Assembly (NCBI GenBank): GCA_938011315.1
Contig: CALLUG010000008.1
Coordinates: 1-64,000, forward strand
Reading direction: 5' to 3'
DNA: 64,000 nt
Source: an uncultured Flavobacteriaceae bacterium
GTDB lineage: Bacteria; Bacteroidota; Bacteroidia; Flavobacteriales; Flavobacteriaceae
The position numbers were made by a program, and so were the translations under genes. Each line of letters starts with the position of its first letter. Positions within the stretch are counted from its first letter, which is position 1. The notes under the pieces were generated by a model. It had not been told where the DNA came from and did no database searches. It was given only the letters and a program-made list of their open reading frames with translations. Shown in pieces: positions 34,574-43,390 of this stretch.

Positions 34574-34615
34574 TTAAAACGTATATAACAGCAATTATAG
34601 TACAAATCAAAACAT

Positions 34616-34653
34616 AAAAAACCTCATTATAAATTATATAATGAGGTTTTTTT
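34616..34653 (+). terminator. Rho-independent terminator of the ExbBD operon
   Basis: AACCTCATTAT and ATAATGAGGTT form an 11-bp stem with a short AT loop, followed by a run of seven T. The A-run on the other side would also let it work for minus-strand transcripts. Confidence 0.85.
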
Positions 34654-34723
34654 GTTAAGCATCTATTTTTCATCAATCCTTCTAAATTGGAATATATCAA
34701 ACTCATTATAAGTTTGCTATTAA

Positions 34724-34890
34724 TATCAATTGCTATTTAAAATGAGTTATAACTAATTTGGAATATAGTGTATTTAGGATGACATAAAAAGCCTAAACAT
34801 AGCCTTAGTCGTTTAGGTTTTATATTGATTTAGATAGATATAGACGCAATACAAACGAATGATATGTCTTGTTTTGAGTTATAATTGGTA
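34724..34890 (+). repeat. MITE-like repeat, full-length copy
   Basis: Ends TATCAATTGCTATTTAAAAT and GTTTTGAGTTATAATTGGTA; the centre holds GCCTAAACATAGCC and CGTTTAGGTTTTAT. It fills the gap between the convergent ExbD and NifU-like genes and is the last copy I found before the end of the window. Confidence 0.7.
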
Positions 34891-34927
34891 TAACTGCAAA
34901 GAAAAACAGTACGCAACCAAAATTGTT

Positions 34928-35167
34928 TTAATCTATATTAATAACTTCTTCAATTTGTGGTGCGTATTTTTTAATAGTCATCTCTACACCAGATTTTAAG
35001 GTCATTTGGTTAACACTACAACTCACACAGGCTCCTTGTAATTGTACTTTAACAAGCTTATCGTTCTCGATGCTTATGAGAGAAATATCGCCACCATCAC
35101 TTTGTAAAAAAGGTCTAATTTCTTCTAGAGCTTTTTCTACATTATTTCTAATTTCTTCTGAAGTCAT
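34928..35167 (-). CDS. NifU-like C-terminal domain Fe-S scaffold protein
   Basis: A 79-residue protein made only of the NifU C-terminal domain: EKALEEIRPFLQSDGGDISL, then LQGACVSCSVNQMTLKSGVE. The CxxC (ACVSCS) carries or transfers a [4Fe-4S] cluster between two subunits. I start at ATG 35167 (MTSEEIRNN) rather than further upstream. It is translated just after mrp (5-bp gap), and the two make an Fe-S cluster carrier pair in the cytoplasm. Confidence 0.9.
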   Translation of the reverse strand: MTSEEIRNNVEKALEEIRPFLQSDGGDISLISIENDKLVKVQLQGACVSCSVNQMTLKSGVEMTIKKYAPQIEEVINID

Positions 35168-35172
35168 ACATG

Positions 35173-36303
35173 TTATTTTACAGCCGAGCAACCAGCCATT
35201 GTTGTAATTTTTATTGCTTCTGTTGGAGGCAAATCGTTATTGCGCTTTACCGTTTCCTGAACAATATTTTGTGTTATTTTTTTGAAAATCGTTTTAGAAA
35301 TGCTTTCGGTTTGCAAAGCTGCCGGACGTCCTACATCGCCCGCTTCTCTAATGCTTTGTATAATAGGCAATTCGCCCAAAAAAGGAACCTTCAAATCTTC
35401 AGATAAATTTTTAGCTCCTTCTTGTCCAAAAATATAGTACTTATTGTTAGGAAGCTCTTCTGGAGTAAAATAAGCCATGTTTTCTATAATACCTAATACA
35501 GGAACATTAATACTCTCTTGCCTAAACATTGCCACACCTTTTTTTGCGTCTGCTAAAGCTACATGCTGTGGCGTACTTACAATTACCGCACCTGTAATTG
35601 GTAACGATTGCATAATGCTCAAATGGATATCGCCTGTACCAGGAGGTAAGTCAATTAGCATAAAATCTAACTCTCCCCAGTGTGCATCAAAAATCATTTG
35701 GTTTAGTGCTTTTGCTGCCATTGGACCACGCCATACGACTGCTTGGTCCGGTTGTGTAAAAAACCCTATAGATAGCACCTTTACACCGTAGTTTTCTACA
35801 GGTTTCATTTTAGATTTCCCATCTACAGTTACAGCAAGTGGTCGTTCGTTTGCAACATCAAACATAATTGGGATTGAGGGCCCATAAATATCGGCATCTA
35901 AGACCCCAACCTTAAAACCCATAGCGGCCAAGCTAATAGCTAGATTGGCTGTTACTGTAGATTTTCCAACACCACCTTTGCCAGATGCTACAGCAATAAC
36001 AGTATTAATTCCAGGGATGTGCTTTCCCTTAATAACGTTTGCTTTTGGTGCTGGTGCTTCAATCTTTAAATTTACTTTTACTTGTGCTTTATCATAAACC
36101 TTATCGTGAATAACTTTAATAATATCTACTTCTACTCGTTTTTTTGCTTGTAAACTTGGGTTATTGATTGTAATATCGACAATAACCTCGTCGCCAAACG
36201 TAATTACATTTTTTACCGCACCACTTTCAATCATATTTTGTCCCTCACCAGGAACAGTAATTGTTTGTAATGCTTTTAGTATCGTTTCTTTATTAATTTT
36301 CAT
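35173..36303 (-). CDS. mrp: Mrp/NBP35-type Fe-S cluster carrier ATPase
   Basis: A 376-residue P-loop ATPase that ferries Fe-S clusters to apo-enzymes. An N-terminal DUF59/MIP18 domain (residues 1-90, ITVPGEGQNMIESGAVKNVI) is followed by the ParA/MinD-like core. Walker A deviates in the usual Mrp way, VASGKGGVGKSTVTANL; DADIYGPSIPIMF and LPPGTGDIHLSIMQSLP are diagnostic. The two cluster-binding Cys of the CxxC type are not seen in the classical place (EIENMAYFTPEEL), but a Cys occurs near the C-terminus. It is followed by the NifU-like gene. Confidence 0.9.
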   Translation of the reverse strand: MKINKETILKALQTITVPGEGQNMIESGAVKNVITFGDEVIVDITINNPSLQAKKRVEVDIIKVIHDKVYDKAQVKVNLKIEAPAPKANVIKGKHIPGINTVIAVASGKGGVGKSTVTANLAISLAAMGFKVGVLDADIYGPSIPIMFDVANERPLAVTVDGKSKMKPVENYGVKVLSIGFFTQPDQAVVWRGPMAAKALNQMIFDAHWGELDFMLIDLPPGTGDIHLSIMQSLPITGAVIVSTPQHVALADAKKGVAMFRQESINVPVLGIIENMAYFTPEELPNNKYYIFGQEGAKNLSEDLKVPFLGELPIIQSIREAGDVGRPAALQTESISKTIFKKITQNIVQETVKRNNDLPPTEAIKITTMAGCSAVK

Positions 36304-36374
36304 TGAGGTATTTATTAAACGCTGTAATGTTTTGTTAAAAACAGAATGTCAATAATTTAGATTTATTCTAAGGG

Positions 36375-36382
36375 CAAATATA
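36375..36382 (-). promoter_or_regulatory. Probable -7 element of the mrp promoter
   Basis: TATATTTG on the minus strand fits TAnnTTTG and lies about 72 bp before the mrp start. No TTG box was found at the expected distance. Confidence 0.35.
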
Positions 36383-36434
36383 CAGTGAATTTGTGTAATT
36401 ATTAATTAGAATTTAATAATGATTTGTTAAGGAT

Positions 36435-36764
36435 TTACAATGCTTTAGATGGGTCCCAGTAATGCTGACTCATATCTTGAATTTGATTGTCAATAATTGT
36501 AATTCCTTCACTTTCTAGTAGCTGTTGCATTAGGTTTGTACCCTCAAAATGATGTTTTCCTGTTAGAAGTCCTTTTTTGTTAACCACTCGGTGTGCTGGA
36601 ACATCTTTGCCGTGCGAGGCATTCATGGCATATCCTACCATACGAGCACTCTTTGCTGCGCCTAGGTATGTGGCAATGGCTCCATAGCTAGTTACTTTGC
36701 CATAGGGAATTAAACGTGCCACGTCATACACTTTATCAAAAAAGCTATTGGTTTCTGGTTTCAT
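36435..36764 (-). CDS. Alkyltransferase-like (ATL) protein
   Basis: A 109-residue protein of the MGMT C-terminal fold (FDKVYDVARLIPYGKVTSYG, LGAAKSARMVGYAMN). The active-site PCHR of O6-alkylguanine transferases is replaced by DVPAHRVVN, so the alkyl-accepting Cys is Ala. ATL proteins bind alkylated DNA and hand the lesion to nucleotide-excision repair instead of repairing it directly. It is the last gene of a three-gene operon, overlapping the LysE-like gene by 4 nt. Confidence 0.88.
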   Translation of the reverse strand: MKPETNSFFDKVYDVARLIPYGKVTSYGAIATYLGAAKSARMVGYAMNASHGKDVPAHRVVNKKGLLTGKHHFEGTNLMQQLLESEGITIIDNQIQDMSQHYWDPSKAL

Positions 36765-37396
36765 TGCAAAACGTTTTTTAGGATACTAATAAAGGTAATG
36801 ATAGAAATAATACCTGTAATACTGCCTATAAGATAATTCATGTTTTTTTGTGAGGTAAAATTTTTAGTTTTAACTTTTTCAAAAAAGACCATATACATGT
36901 ATAGCATCGCAAAGGTTCCACTAAAGGCCCCTAGGACATAGGTGGTAATAGTTGCTTGGCTAAACGTTAAAATATTGAAAGAGGCTAAACTAATACCCAT
37001 ATAGGCTTGATAAGGTATTGGAAACATATTTATGGATGACATAAATAACCCCAAAAAAAATCTACTTTTTTTACTTCTTACAGTTGTATCTAGATCTGGT
37101 TTCAGTCGCCTTTTGGCAATAAAAAGATAGTAAATTGTAATTAGAACAAAGATGACTAAAGCAACTCGCTTTAATGTTTCAATACTACTGGGGTGGTTGC
37201 TTAAATATCTTGCAAAGATTAAAGCAATATAGGCCTGTAAAGCAACAATTATACAAACACCTACGGAAAACATAAGCCCACGAGAGTAACCTTCTTTTAG
37301 GCTTATTTTTGCCGCAGACATGTTTAATAAACCCGGAGGTACAACACCTACTAGCGAAACTACAAAACCAACAAAAAAGACGAGAGTGCTATTCAA
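36761..37396 (-). CDS. LysE-family translocator
   Basis: A 211-residue membrane protein with six helices, of the LysE/RhtB exporter type (GFVVSLVGVVPPGLLNMSAA, KISLKEGYSRGLMFSVGVCI). These proteins export amino acids or other small molecules. The helix-loop start PPGLLNM corresponds to the family's conserved PGP...N region. It overlaps trmB by 4 nt upstream and the ATL gene by 4 nt downstream, so it is translationally coupled in the middle of the operon. Substrate unknown. Confidence 0.8.
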   Translation of the reverse strand: MNSTLVFFVGFVVSLVGVVPPGLLNMSAAKISLKEGYSRGLMFSVGVCIIVALQAYIALIFARYLSNHPSSIETLKRVALVIFVLITIYYLFIAKRRLKPDLDTTVRSKKSRFFLGLFMSSINMFPIPYQAYMGISLASFNILTFSQATITTYVLGAFSGTFAMLYMYMVFFEKVKTKNFTSQKNMNYLIGSITGIISIITFISILKNVLQ

Positions 37397-38073
37397 TAGT
37401 TTTTAATTTTAAACTTAATATACGTAATTGCTTTATTGTGTTCTAAATATTGGTTTTCATAATAGGTTTGTATCTCAGTAACTTCACTTGGGCTACCTTC
37501 TTGCCTATAAATATCGTGATTGGCATATAATACATCGTGTCCTTCGCCGTGTAGTAAGCCTAATGTGTACCCATGCATAAACTCGCTATCGGTTTTTAGG
37601 TTAACAGTGCCTTCGGGTTTTAGTATGCTACGGTACCGTTGTAAAAATGCCGTATTAGTCATACGGTGTTTTGTCCGTTTATATTTTATTTGTGGATCGG
37701 GAAAGGTAATCCAAATTTCATCTACTTCGCTGGTAGCAAACAACGATTGTATTAGCTCAATTTGAGCTCTAATAAACGCTACATTAGTCATTTTGTCGTT
37801 TGAAGCGGTTTTAGCTCCTCTCCAAAAACGAGCACCTTTGGTATCGATACCAATAAAGTTTTTGTTTGGATAGCGTTTTGCTAGACCAATAGTATACTCG
37901 CCTTTGCCACAACCCAGCTCCAAAACTAAAGGATTATTGTTTTTAAAAAACAGTTTATTCCAGTTCCCTTTTAAGGGGTATGCTTCCTCTACTAATTCCG
38001 ACCGCAAGGGTTGAAATACGTGGTTAAACGTGTTGTTTTCTTTAAATCGTTTTAGTTTATTTTTACTTCCCAC
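37393..38073 (-). CDS. trmB: tRNA (guanine-N7-)-methyltransferase
   Basis: TrmB (226 residues) makes m7G46 in the variable loop of tRNAs using S-adenosylmethionine. SAM-binding motif I reads VLELGCGKGEYTIGLAKRYP at about residue 50; the following FIGIDTKGARFWRGAKTA and the tRNA-binding ITFPDPQIKYKRTKHRM are diagnostic. It is the first gene of the trmB - lysE-like - ATL operon. Upstream is a 270-bp AT-rich gap without a gene. Confidence 0.93.
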   Translation of the reverse strand: MGSKNKLKRFKENNTFNHVFQPLRSELVEEAYPLKGNWNKLFFKNNNPLVLELGCGKGEYTIGLAKRYPNKNFIGIDTKGARFWRGAKTASNDKMTNVAFIRAQIELIQSLFATSEVDEIWITFPDPQIKYKRTKHRMTNTAFLQRYRSILKPEGTVNLKTDSEFMHGYTLGLLHGEGHDVLYANHDIYRQEGSPSEVTEIQTYYENQYLEHNKAITYIKFKIKNY

Positions 38074-38344
38074 TAGGTGCTATAAATTTTGATGTAAAAT
38101 TAAAAAAAGAAATTGGCTTATCTTTAGTTTTTAATATTGAAGTGCTTAAACTTTTTTTTACAAAAATAAACTGCTCACTACATCGCTAGAGTTTTATATG
38201 TATAATTTTGAAAAACAAATTGTTGCGCATTAATTACTATATAAACAGACACGCAGAGCTTGCGCAGAAAGATAATAAATTACTCCTCTTGCTTAAGCTA
38301 AGGCTGAAGGTTAATGGTTGGACTAAAAAAGTACTTGCCAAGCG

Positions 38345-40009
38345 TTAACTAACTCTAGCGTTTTTTATGACCCGCTCAACGCGTTGTGCAAAAAAGGCTA
38401 AATACAAAAAACAAGCTACAGCAACCCAGTACGAATTATGAATTCCTATAACATCGGCAAGTTTGCCTTGTAATGGCGGAATAATAGCGCCACCCAAAAT
38501 CATCATAATTAAAAATGCAGACCCTTGGGAAGTATATTTCCCTAAGCCCTTAATACTTAATGCAAAAATACTAGGCCACATAATAGAGCAAAACAGTCCG
38601 CCACTTAAAAAAGCATATAAGGCTAAAGTGCCGTTAGCAAATAGCCCAATGAGGACAGCAAGGACACCTAGTAATCCAAATATTTTGAGGGTTAGTGCAG
38701 GTTTATCTTTTCCCATAAAAAAAGCAGCTATTTGCAGTGCTACACACAACGCAAATAAAAACAAGTTTTTTACATAAAACCCAGAAATGTAATTTACAAA
38801 AAGAATTACGCCAAAGGCACTATAAGGCACCAAAATATAAAGCCACGTCTTTAGCTTGTTTGAGGGGTTAAATACAGCAATGGCACCGGCCCATCTTCCA
38901 ATCATTAAACCACCCCAGTACATAGAAATTAAAGGAGCAATCTCCGTATCGCTCATTGCTTTTAAGCCTATTGGATTTAGCTTAACCCCGTTAACTGTTT
39001 TGCTAACAAACTTTAATAGCTCCCCTAAGTTACTTTGTATAGTTACCTCTACTCCTACGTAGGTAAAAATAGCAAGCATCCCTAAGATTAATTGAGGATA
39101 GCGCATAGCGCCCCAACCTGCCGTTTTCTTTTTTGCCATTGTATTAGCAAATAGGAGTGTGCCAACCACAATGACTAAACTTAGTAGAGTTAAATTTAAA
39201 ATAAAACGATCACTAGGAATTTCATTTTTGTATTGATTAAAAATTAAATAAAAACAAACAATAAGCAAAAGTGTCATTACAGTAAGTGCTGCAACGGCTT
39301 TTGGTGCTTTAATAATTGTAGCGTCTGTTTTTGCCTGAGGCAATGTTTTAGAACAATAAAAAAGGACTGCTGCTAATAAAAATAAACCTCCAACAGCAAG
39401 ATAAAGATATTGTATGGTAGATAACTGTATTGCACCACTAGTAATTAAGGCCTCTAGCTCAGGGCCAGACTTAGGCGTAGATCCAAATAAAATAAGCGCA
39501 ACCACAATAGGCCCTATGGTAGTCCCAAAAGAATTAATACCTCCAGCTAGGTTTAGACGATGCGCCCCTTTTTCTGGATTTCCTAAGGCTATAGCAAAAG
39601 GGTTTGCCGCCGTTTGTTGGATAGAAAAGCCCAGACCAACAACAAACAATGCAACTAATACATAGTAAAAAACATTTGAATCTCCAGGAGCCGCACCCGC
39701 TATTGCAGGAAACATAACTACTGCACCTATGGCACTCAATAACAAGCCGTATATAATACCGTTTTTATACCCCCAAGCATTCATAATGTCTTTCCCGTTA
39801 GTATTGGAGCTTATAAACAAAACTAAAGCACCAAAATAGTAAGCACCATAAAAAGCAAAATCTACTAGTTGCGATTGAAACTGATCGATTGCAAAATACG
39901 TTTTACAAAACGGAATAAATACGCCGTTGGAAGCTGCAATAAATCCCCAAAAGAAAAATACGGTAACAAGAGTAGATAGTGCTTGTTTATAATTTTTTTG
40001 TTCTGCCAT
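38345..40009 (-). CDS. Sugar MFS transporter (FucP-like)
   Basis: A 554-residue major facilitator superfamily permease of the sugar:H+ symporter group to which FucP and glucose/galactose transporters belong. The N-terminus is characteristic ([40 protein letters not shown]), as is [20 protein letters not shown]. At 554 residues it is longer than FucP (about 440); a longer central part (about residues 225-330) with additional hydrophobic helices accounts for this. It is monocistronic and has no sugar-metabolism gene beside it, so the substrate cannot be inferred. Confidence 0.85.
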   Translation of the reverse strand: MAEQKNYKQALSTLVTVFFFWGFIAASNGVFIPFCKTYFAIDQFQSQLVDFAFYGAYYFGALVLFISSNTNGKDIMNAWGYKNGIIYGLLLSAIGAVVMFPAIAGAAPGDSNVFYYVLVALFVVGLGFSIQQTAANPFAIALGNPEKGAHRLNLAGGINSFGTTIGPIVVALILFGSTPKSGPELEALITSGAIQLSTIQYLYLAVGGLFLLAAVLFYCSKTLPQAKTDATIIKAPKAVAALTVMTLLLIVCFYLIFNQYKNEIPSDRFILNLTLLSLVIVVGTLLFANTMAKKKTAGWGAMRYPQLILGMLAIFTYVGVEVTIQSNLGELLKFVSKTVNGVKLNPIGLKAMSDTEIAPLISMYWGGLMIGRWAGAIAVFNPSNKLKTWLYILVPYSAFGVILFVNYISGFYVKNLFLFALCVALQIAAFFMGKDKPALTLKIFGLLGVLAVLIGLFANGTLALYAFLSGGLFCSIMWPSIFALSIKGLGKYTSQGSAFLIMMILGGAIIPPLQGKLADVIGIHNSYWVAVACFLYLAFFAQRVERVIKNARVS

Positions 40010-40347
40010 TAGTATTGTTTTTGTTTAGCTTAATTATAAATTTTTAAAGTATTGAAATATACAAATTTTGCAACCAATATATTAAAATGATTTGAGCAAG
40101 GTAAACTAAGTATCATAAAAACCCTGTTAAATATTAGTCTCTGTAACCAAAAAAACTATTGTGTAGTCCATTATATTTGGTTTTTTCTCACAGCCAAATA
40201 TAAAGCTTCTAAAAGTCAAAAACACGCATACTACCAATGCTCTAAAAATAGTATCTTGTACACAAAAACCTAAGCAAAATAACGAAAATTTGCATTACGC
40301 TAGATTGAGGGGGTATGAAAGGCATTAATCAATTATAAACACGGTAG
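40010..40347. other. Intergenic space between MFS transporter and dprA
   Basis: I see no gene, RNA or repeat of either family here; only AT-rich sequence with stop codons in all frames. Confidence 0.5.
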
Positions 40348-41448
40348 CTAGGACACTTCAAATTGCTTTCCTGCTAGAGGGTTAACCACTCCTTTAAGTT
40401 CTAGATTTAATAATATTGAAGCAACCTTGTATGTGGGCAAATTACAGTTTAGAGCAATATAATCTAGTAGCGTTTTGCCATTATCTTTTAGATAATTAAA
40501 AATCAATGTTTCCTCTGGGTCTAAGGTTACAAATAGCGTTTTTTGTATTGGTTTTTTATCTTGTTTTAGTTGCCAATTCAAAATATAAGGTACATCCTCG
40601 GGTTGAGAAAGCAAATGTGCTTTTTGGTATTTAATTAAGTTATTGCAGCCTATACTTTGGGCATCTGTTATCCTGCCTGGAATTGCAAATACCTCTCTAT
40701 TGTAGGAACTAGCAATGTCGGCAGTAACTAAGCTGCCTCCCTTTTGGGCAGATTCTACAACTATAGTTGCTTCGCTTAGTCCTGCAATAATTCTATTTCG
40801 TTTTAAAAAATTTTTTCTATTAAAGTCTGAGCTACTCCAAAAATCTGTAAAAAATCCGCCATAATTTTCTATAGCAGACACATATTTTTTGTGAGCCTTA
40901 GGGTAAATTTGGTTTAGCCCATGCGCCAAACAGCCTATGGTTTGTAAATTGTGCTTTAGGGCAGCCTTTTGTGCTGTAATGTCGGTCCCATAAGCAAACC
41001 CAGAGATGATAATTGGGTTGTATATGGCTAAGGTTTCGATAAGTCGTTCGCAATTAGCAATGCCCTGGGTTGTAATTTTCCTAGCACCAACAATACTTAT
41101 TATACGTTGGTTTTTGAGTGTAATATTTCCCGATTGAAATAATAAAACAGGACCATCAATACAATGCTTTAAACGTTCAGGATAATCATTGTCTGTAAAA
41201 TAGTGGTACTTAATTTTTTTGTGTGTTATAAACTTTAGTTCATCCTCTGCGGCTCTCAAATGATGCGCCCCGTACAAATCGCTAATCATAGCATGTCCTA
41301 TGCCATCGATTTTAAGTAGCTTATTTGGTTTTTCTTTTAAAACACCCTCGGCAGAACCACAGTGATTAATTAATTTTTTTGCTGTAATATCGCCTATTTT
41401 AGATACATTTTGAAGTGCTAAAACATAAAGAAGATCTGTATCTGTCAT
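40348..41448 (-). CDS. dprA: DNA-processing protein DprA
   Basis: DprA (366 residues from ATG 41448, MTDTDLLYVLALQNV) loads RecA onto incoming single-stranded DNA during natural transformation. A helix-hairpin-helix-like N-terminus (SKIGDITAKKLINHCG) precedes the Rossmann-fold core: IVGARKITTQGIANCE, IISGFAYGTDITAQKAALKH, then GGSLVTADIASSYNREVFAI PGR. The C-terminal winged helix is present (ETLIFNYLKDNGKTLLDYIA). It is divergent from the HU/SPOR gene, a common flavobacterial arrangement. Confidence 0.92.
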   Translation of the reverse strand: MTDTDLLYVLALQNVSKIGDITAKKLINHCGSAEGVLKEKPNKLLKIDGIGHAMISDLYGAHHLRAAEDELKFITHKKIKYHYFTDNDYPERLKHCIDGPVLLFQSGNITLKNQRIISIVGARKITTQGIANCERLIETLAIYNPIIISGFAYGTDITAQKAALKHNLQTIGCLAHGLNQIYPKAHKKYVSAIENYGGFFTDFWSSSDFNRKNFLKRNRIIAGLSEATIVVESAQKGGSLVTADIASSYNREVFAIPGRITDAQSIGCNNLIKYQKAHLLSQPEDVPYILNWQLKQDKKPIQKTLFVTLDPEETLIFNYLKDNGKTLLDYIALNCNLPTYKVASILLNLELKGVVNPLAGKQFEVS

Positions 41449-41552
41449 TTTTATAAATCTGATTTTCAAACCACAAGAAACTAAAAAAAACTGTTAATAA
41501 ATAATCTACTCATAGTATTTTTAAAGTTTTATTTTATTTTATTTTTGAACCA

Positions 41553-42491
41553 ATGCAATTACAAAATTACATAAGCGACTTACTATACCAATACGAATGT
41601 GTTGTTGTTCCTGAGTTTGGAGCATTTTTAGCACAGCCCAGCTCTGCTAAGCTCAATAAAGATGCAAGCACTTTTTTTCCGCCAAAAAAAATGTTAGTCT
41701 TTAACGAACAATTAAAAACCAACGACGGTCTTTTGGCAAACTATATTACTGCTACCGAAAACGTACCTTACCACGTTGCCGTAAAAAAAATAGCTTTGCA
41801 AGTCACGTTTTTTAAATCTTGCCTAGCACAAGGCGACACGTTAGTGTTTAATGCTATTGGCGCACTAAAATTAACCAGCGAAGGAAAATTGCAATTTACA
41901 CCATCAAATGAGTTAAATTATTTTAAAAATGCATTTGGCTTATCTAAGTTTGTATCTCCCAATATAACTCGAGAGGTTTTAAAGACTGAGGTAGAACACA
42001 TAGAAGCTGCAGTACCAATAGCAATTACGACAGAAAAACGTAAGTCTAGACCATTTTTGAAATATGCCGCTTTTGCCCTAGTGTTTTTAGCTCTCGGTGG
42101 GCTTATAGGGTCTAACTATTATGTTTACCAAATAGAAAGCAATAACCAAATAGCACAAGAAGAAGCCAATAAGGTAATTGCCGATAGAGTACAACAAGCC
42201 ACATTTGTAATTGCAAACCCACTACCAGAGGCAATACTAAATGTTACAAAACAAAGTGGTAACTTTCATCTAGTTGCAGGAGCGTTTAGAGTAGAAGCAA
42301 ATAGCGATAAAAAGCTAAAACAACTTCAAAAAATTGGATTTAATGCTCGAAAAATTGGAAAGAACAAATACGGTCTTCATCAAGTTGTTTATTCTAGTTA
42401 CGACACTAGAGACGAAGCACAACGCGAATTGTATAAAATACGACGTAGCATAAACAAAAGTGCTTGGCTACTGGTTAAAAACCTTAACTAA
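41553..42491 (+). CDS. HU (CCDC81-like) and SPOR domain protein
   Basis: A 312-residue inner-membrane protein. Residues 1-130 contain two small HU/CCDC81-like domains (QLQNYISDLLYQYECVVVPE, NYITATENVPYHVAVKKI). A membrane helix follows at about 168-190 (LKYAAFALVFLALGGLIGSN). The periplasmic C-terminus (residues 232-310, NFHLVAGAFRVEANSDKKLK, AWLLVKNLN) is a SPOR domain that binds denuded peptidoglycan at division sites. It thus links a cytoplasmic DNA-or-protein-binding domain to the septal wall. This architecture is specific to Bacteroidetes. It is divergent to dprA. Confidence 0.82.
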   Translation: MQLQNYISDLLYQYECVVVPEFGAFLAQPSSAKLNKDASTFFPPKKMLVFNEQLKTNDGLLANYITATENVPYHVAVKKIALQVTFFKSCLAQGDTLVFNAIGALKLTSEGKLQFTPSNELNYFKNAFGLSKFVSPNITREVLKTEVEHIEAAVPIAITTEKRKSRPFLKYAAFALVFLALGGLIGSNYYVYQIESNNQIAQEEANKVIADRVQQATFVIANPLPEAILNVTKQSGNFHLVAGAFRVEANSDKKLKQLQKIGFNARKIGKNKYGLHQVVYSSYDTRDEAQRELYKIRRSINKSAWLLVKNLN

Positions 42492-42517
42492 GCTCTTTTT
42501 ACATTTTTATAAAAACT

Positions 42518-42525
42518 TACCTTTG
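42518..42525 (+). promoter_or_regulatory. Probable -7 element of the thioesterase promoter
   Basis: TACCTTTG fits TAnnTTTG and lies 49 bp before the thioesterase start. A convincing TTG box was not found. Confidence 0.4.
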
Positions 42526-42573
42526 TTTTTATAAACACCTTAACACGATTAAGGGTTTTAAACACTATTTTTT

Positions 42574-43089
42574 ATGTCAATAAAATATCCTAGAGACTCA
42601 AAAAGCATTATGACCGACTTGGTTTTGCCGAGCGAAACAAACCCAATAAACAACCTATTTGGAGGAGAGTTATTAGCACGAATGGATCGTGCTGCAAGTA
42701 TTGCAGCACGCCGACACTCCAGACGCATTGTAGTTACTGCATCTGTAAACCACGTGGCTTTTAACCGTGCTATCCCTTTAGGAAGTGTAGTAACGGTAGA
42801 GGCCAAAGTGTCCCGAGCGTTTAAAACCTCTATGGAGGTATATATCGATGTCTGGATTGAAGATCGTGAATCTGGAGAATGTATTAAGGCCAATGAAGCC
42901 ATTTATACCTTTGTTGCTGTAGATGAAAGCGGACGACCTGTAAAAGTGCCAGAGCTAAAACCTGAAACAGAGGAAGAAACCCTAAGGTTTGATGGTGCTT
43001 TGCGCCGTAAACAATTGAGCTTAGTTCTCGCAGGAAAAATGAAACCCAACGATGCCACAGAGCTAAAAGCCCTATTTTTTAAAGACTAA
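42574..43089 (+). CDS. Acyl-CoA thioesterase (hotdog fold)
   Basis: A 171-residue hotdog-fold enzyme that hydrolyses acyl-CoA to free acid and CoA. The N-terminal pattern VLPSETNPINNLFGGELLAR with MDRAASIAARRHSRR and VTASVNHVAFNRAIPLGSVV corresponds to the cytosolic acyl-CoA thioesterase/BFIT group; the catalytic acid region is FGGELLARMDRA. It is monocistronic, with a -7 element upstream and a 301-bp gap after it that contains only the purD promoter region. Confidence 0.88.
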   Translation: MSIKYPRDSKSIMTDLVLPSETNPINNLFGGELLARMDRAASIAARRHSRRIVVTASVNHVAFNRAIPLGSVVTVEAKVSRAFKTSMEVYIDVWIEDRESGECIKANEAIYTFVAVDESGRPVKVPELKPETEEETLRFDGALRRKQLSLVLAGKMKPNDATELKALFFKD

Positions 43090-43363
43090 GAGCTTAGGTA
43101 AAGCCCTTACAACATACACGACGATAGAGAGATACAGAAAGTGTTGGTCTTATCGAACTAATGTGTTTTTTAGATATAAATAGAGTTTATTGTTCATTTT
43201 TTTGTTTACCATCAACAAACACAAACGATTAGCTAAACGGTTTTAGCATTTAACCTTAATCTTGCAAACTCAAGGGGGCCGTATTAATTACAGCGGCATA
43301 ACGCTTAAAAATTAGAACTAATATGTTTTTCTGAAATAATTATTTTTTAAGCATAAAAGCAAT

Positions 43364-43371
43364 TATTTTTG
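43364..43371 (+). promoter_or_regulatory. Probable -7 element of the purD promoter
   Basis: TATTTTTG fits TAnnTTTG and lies 19 bp before the purD start. The rest of the 301-bp gap from 43090 shows no gene or repeat. Confidence 0.4.
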
Positions 43372-43390
43372 TGCGAAACAGTATTTCGTT

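Noticed and set aside
38074-38344. A palindrome of the attC-like family in the gap after trmB
   Set aside because: I looked for GTATA/AAAAGTAG arms and found no matching pair.
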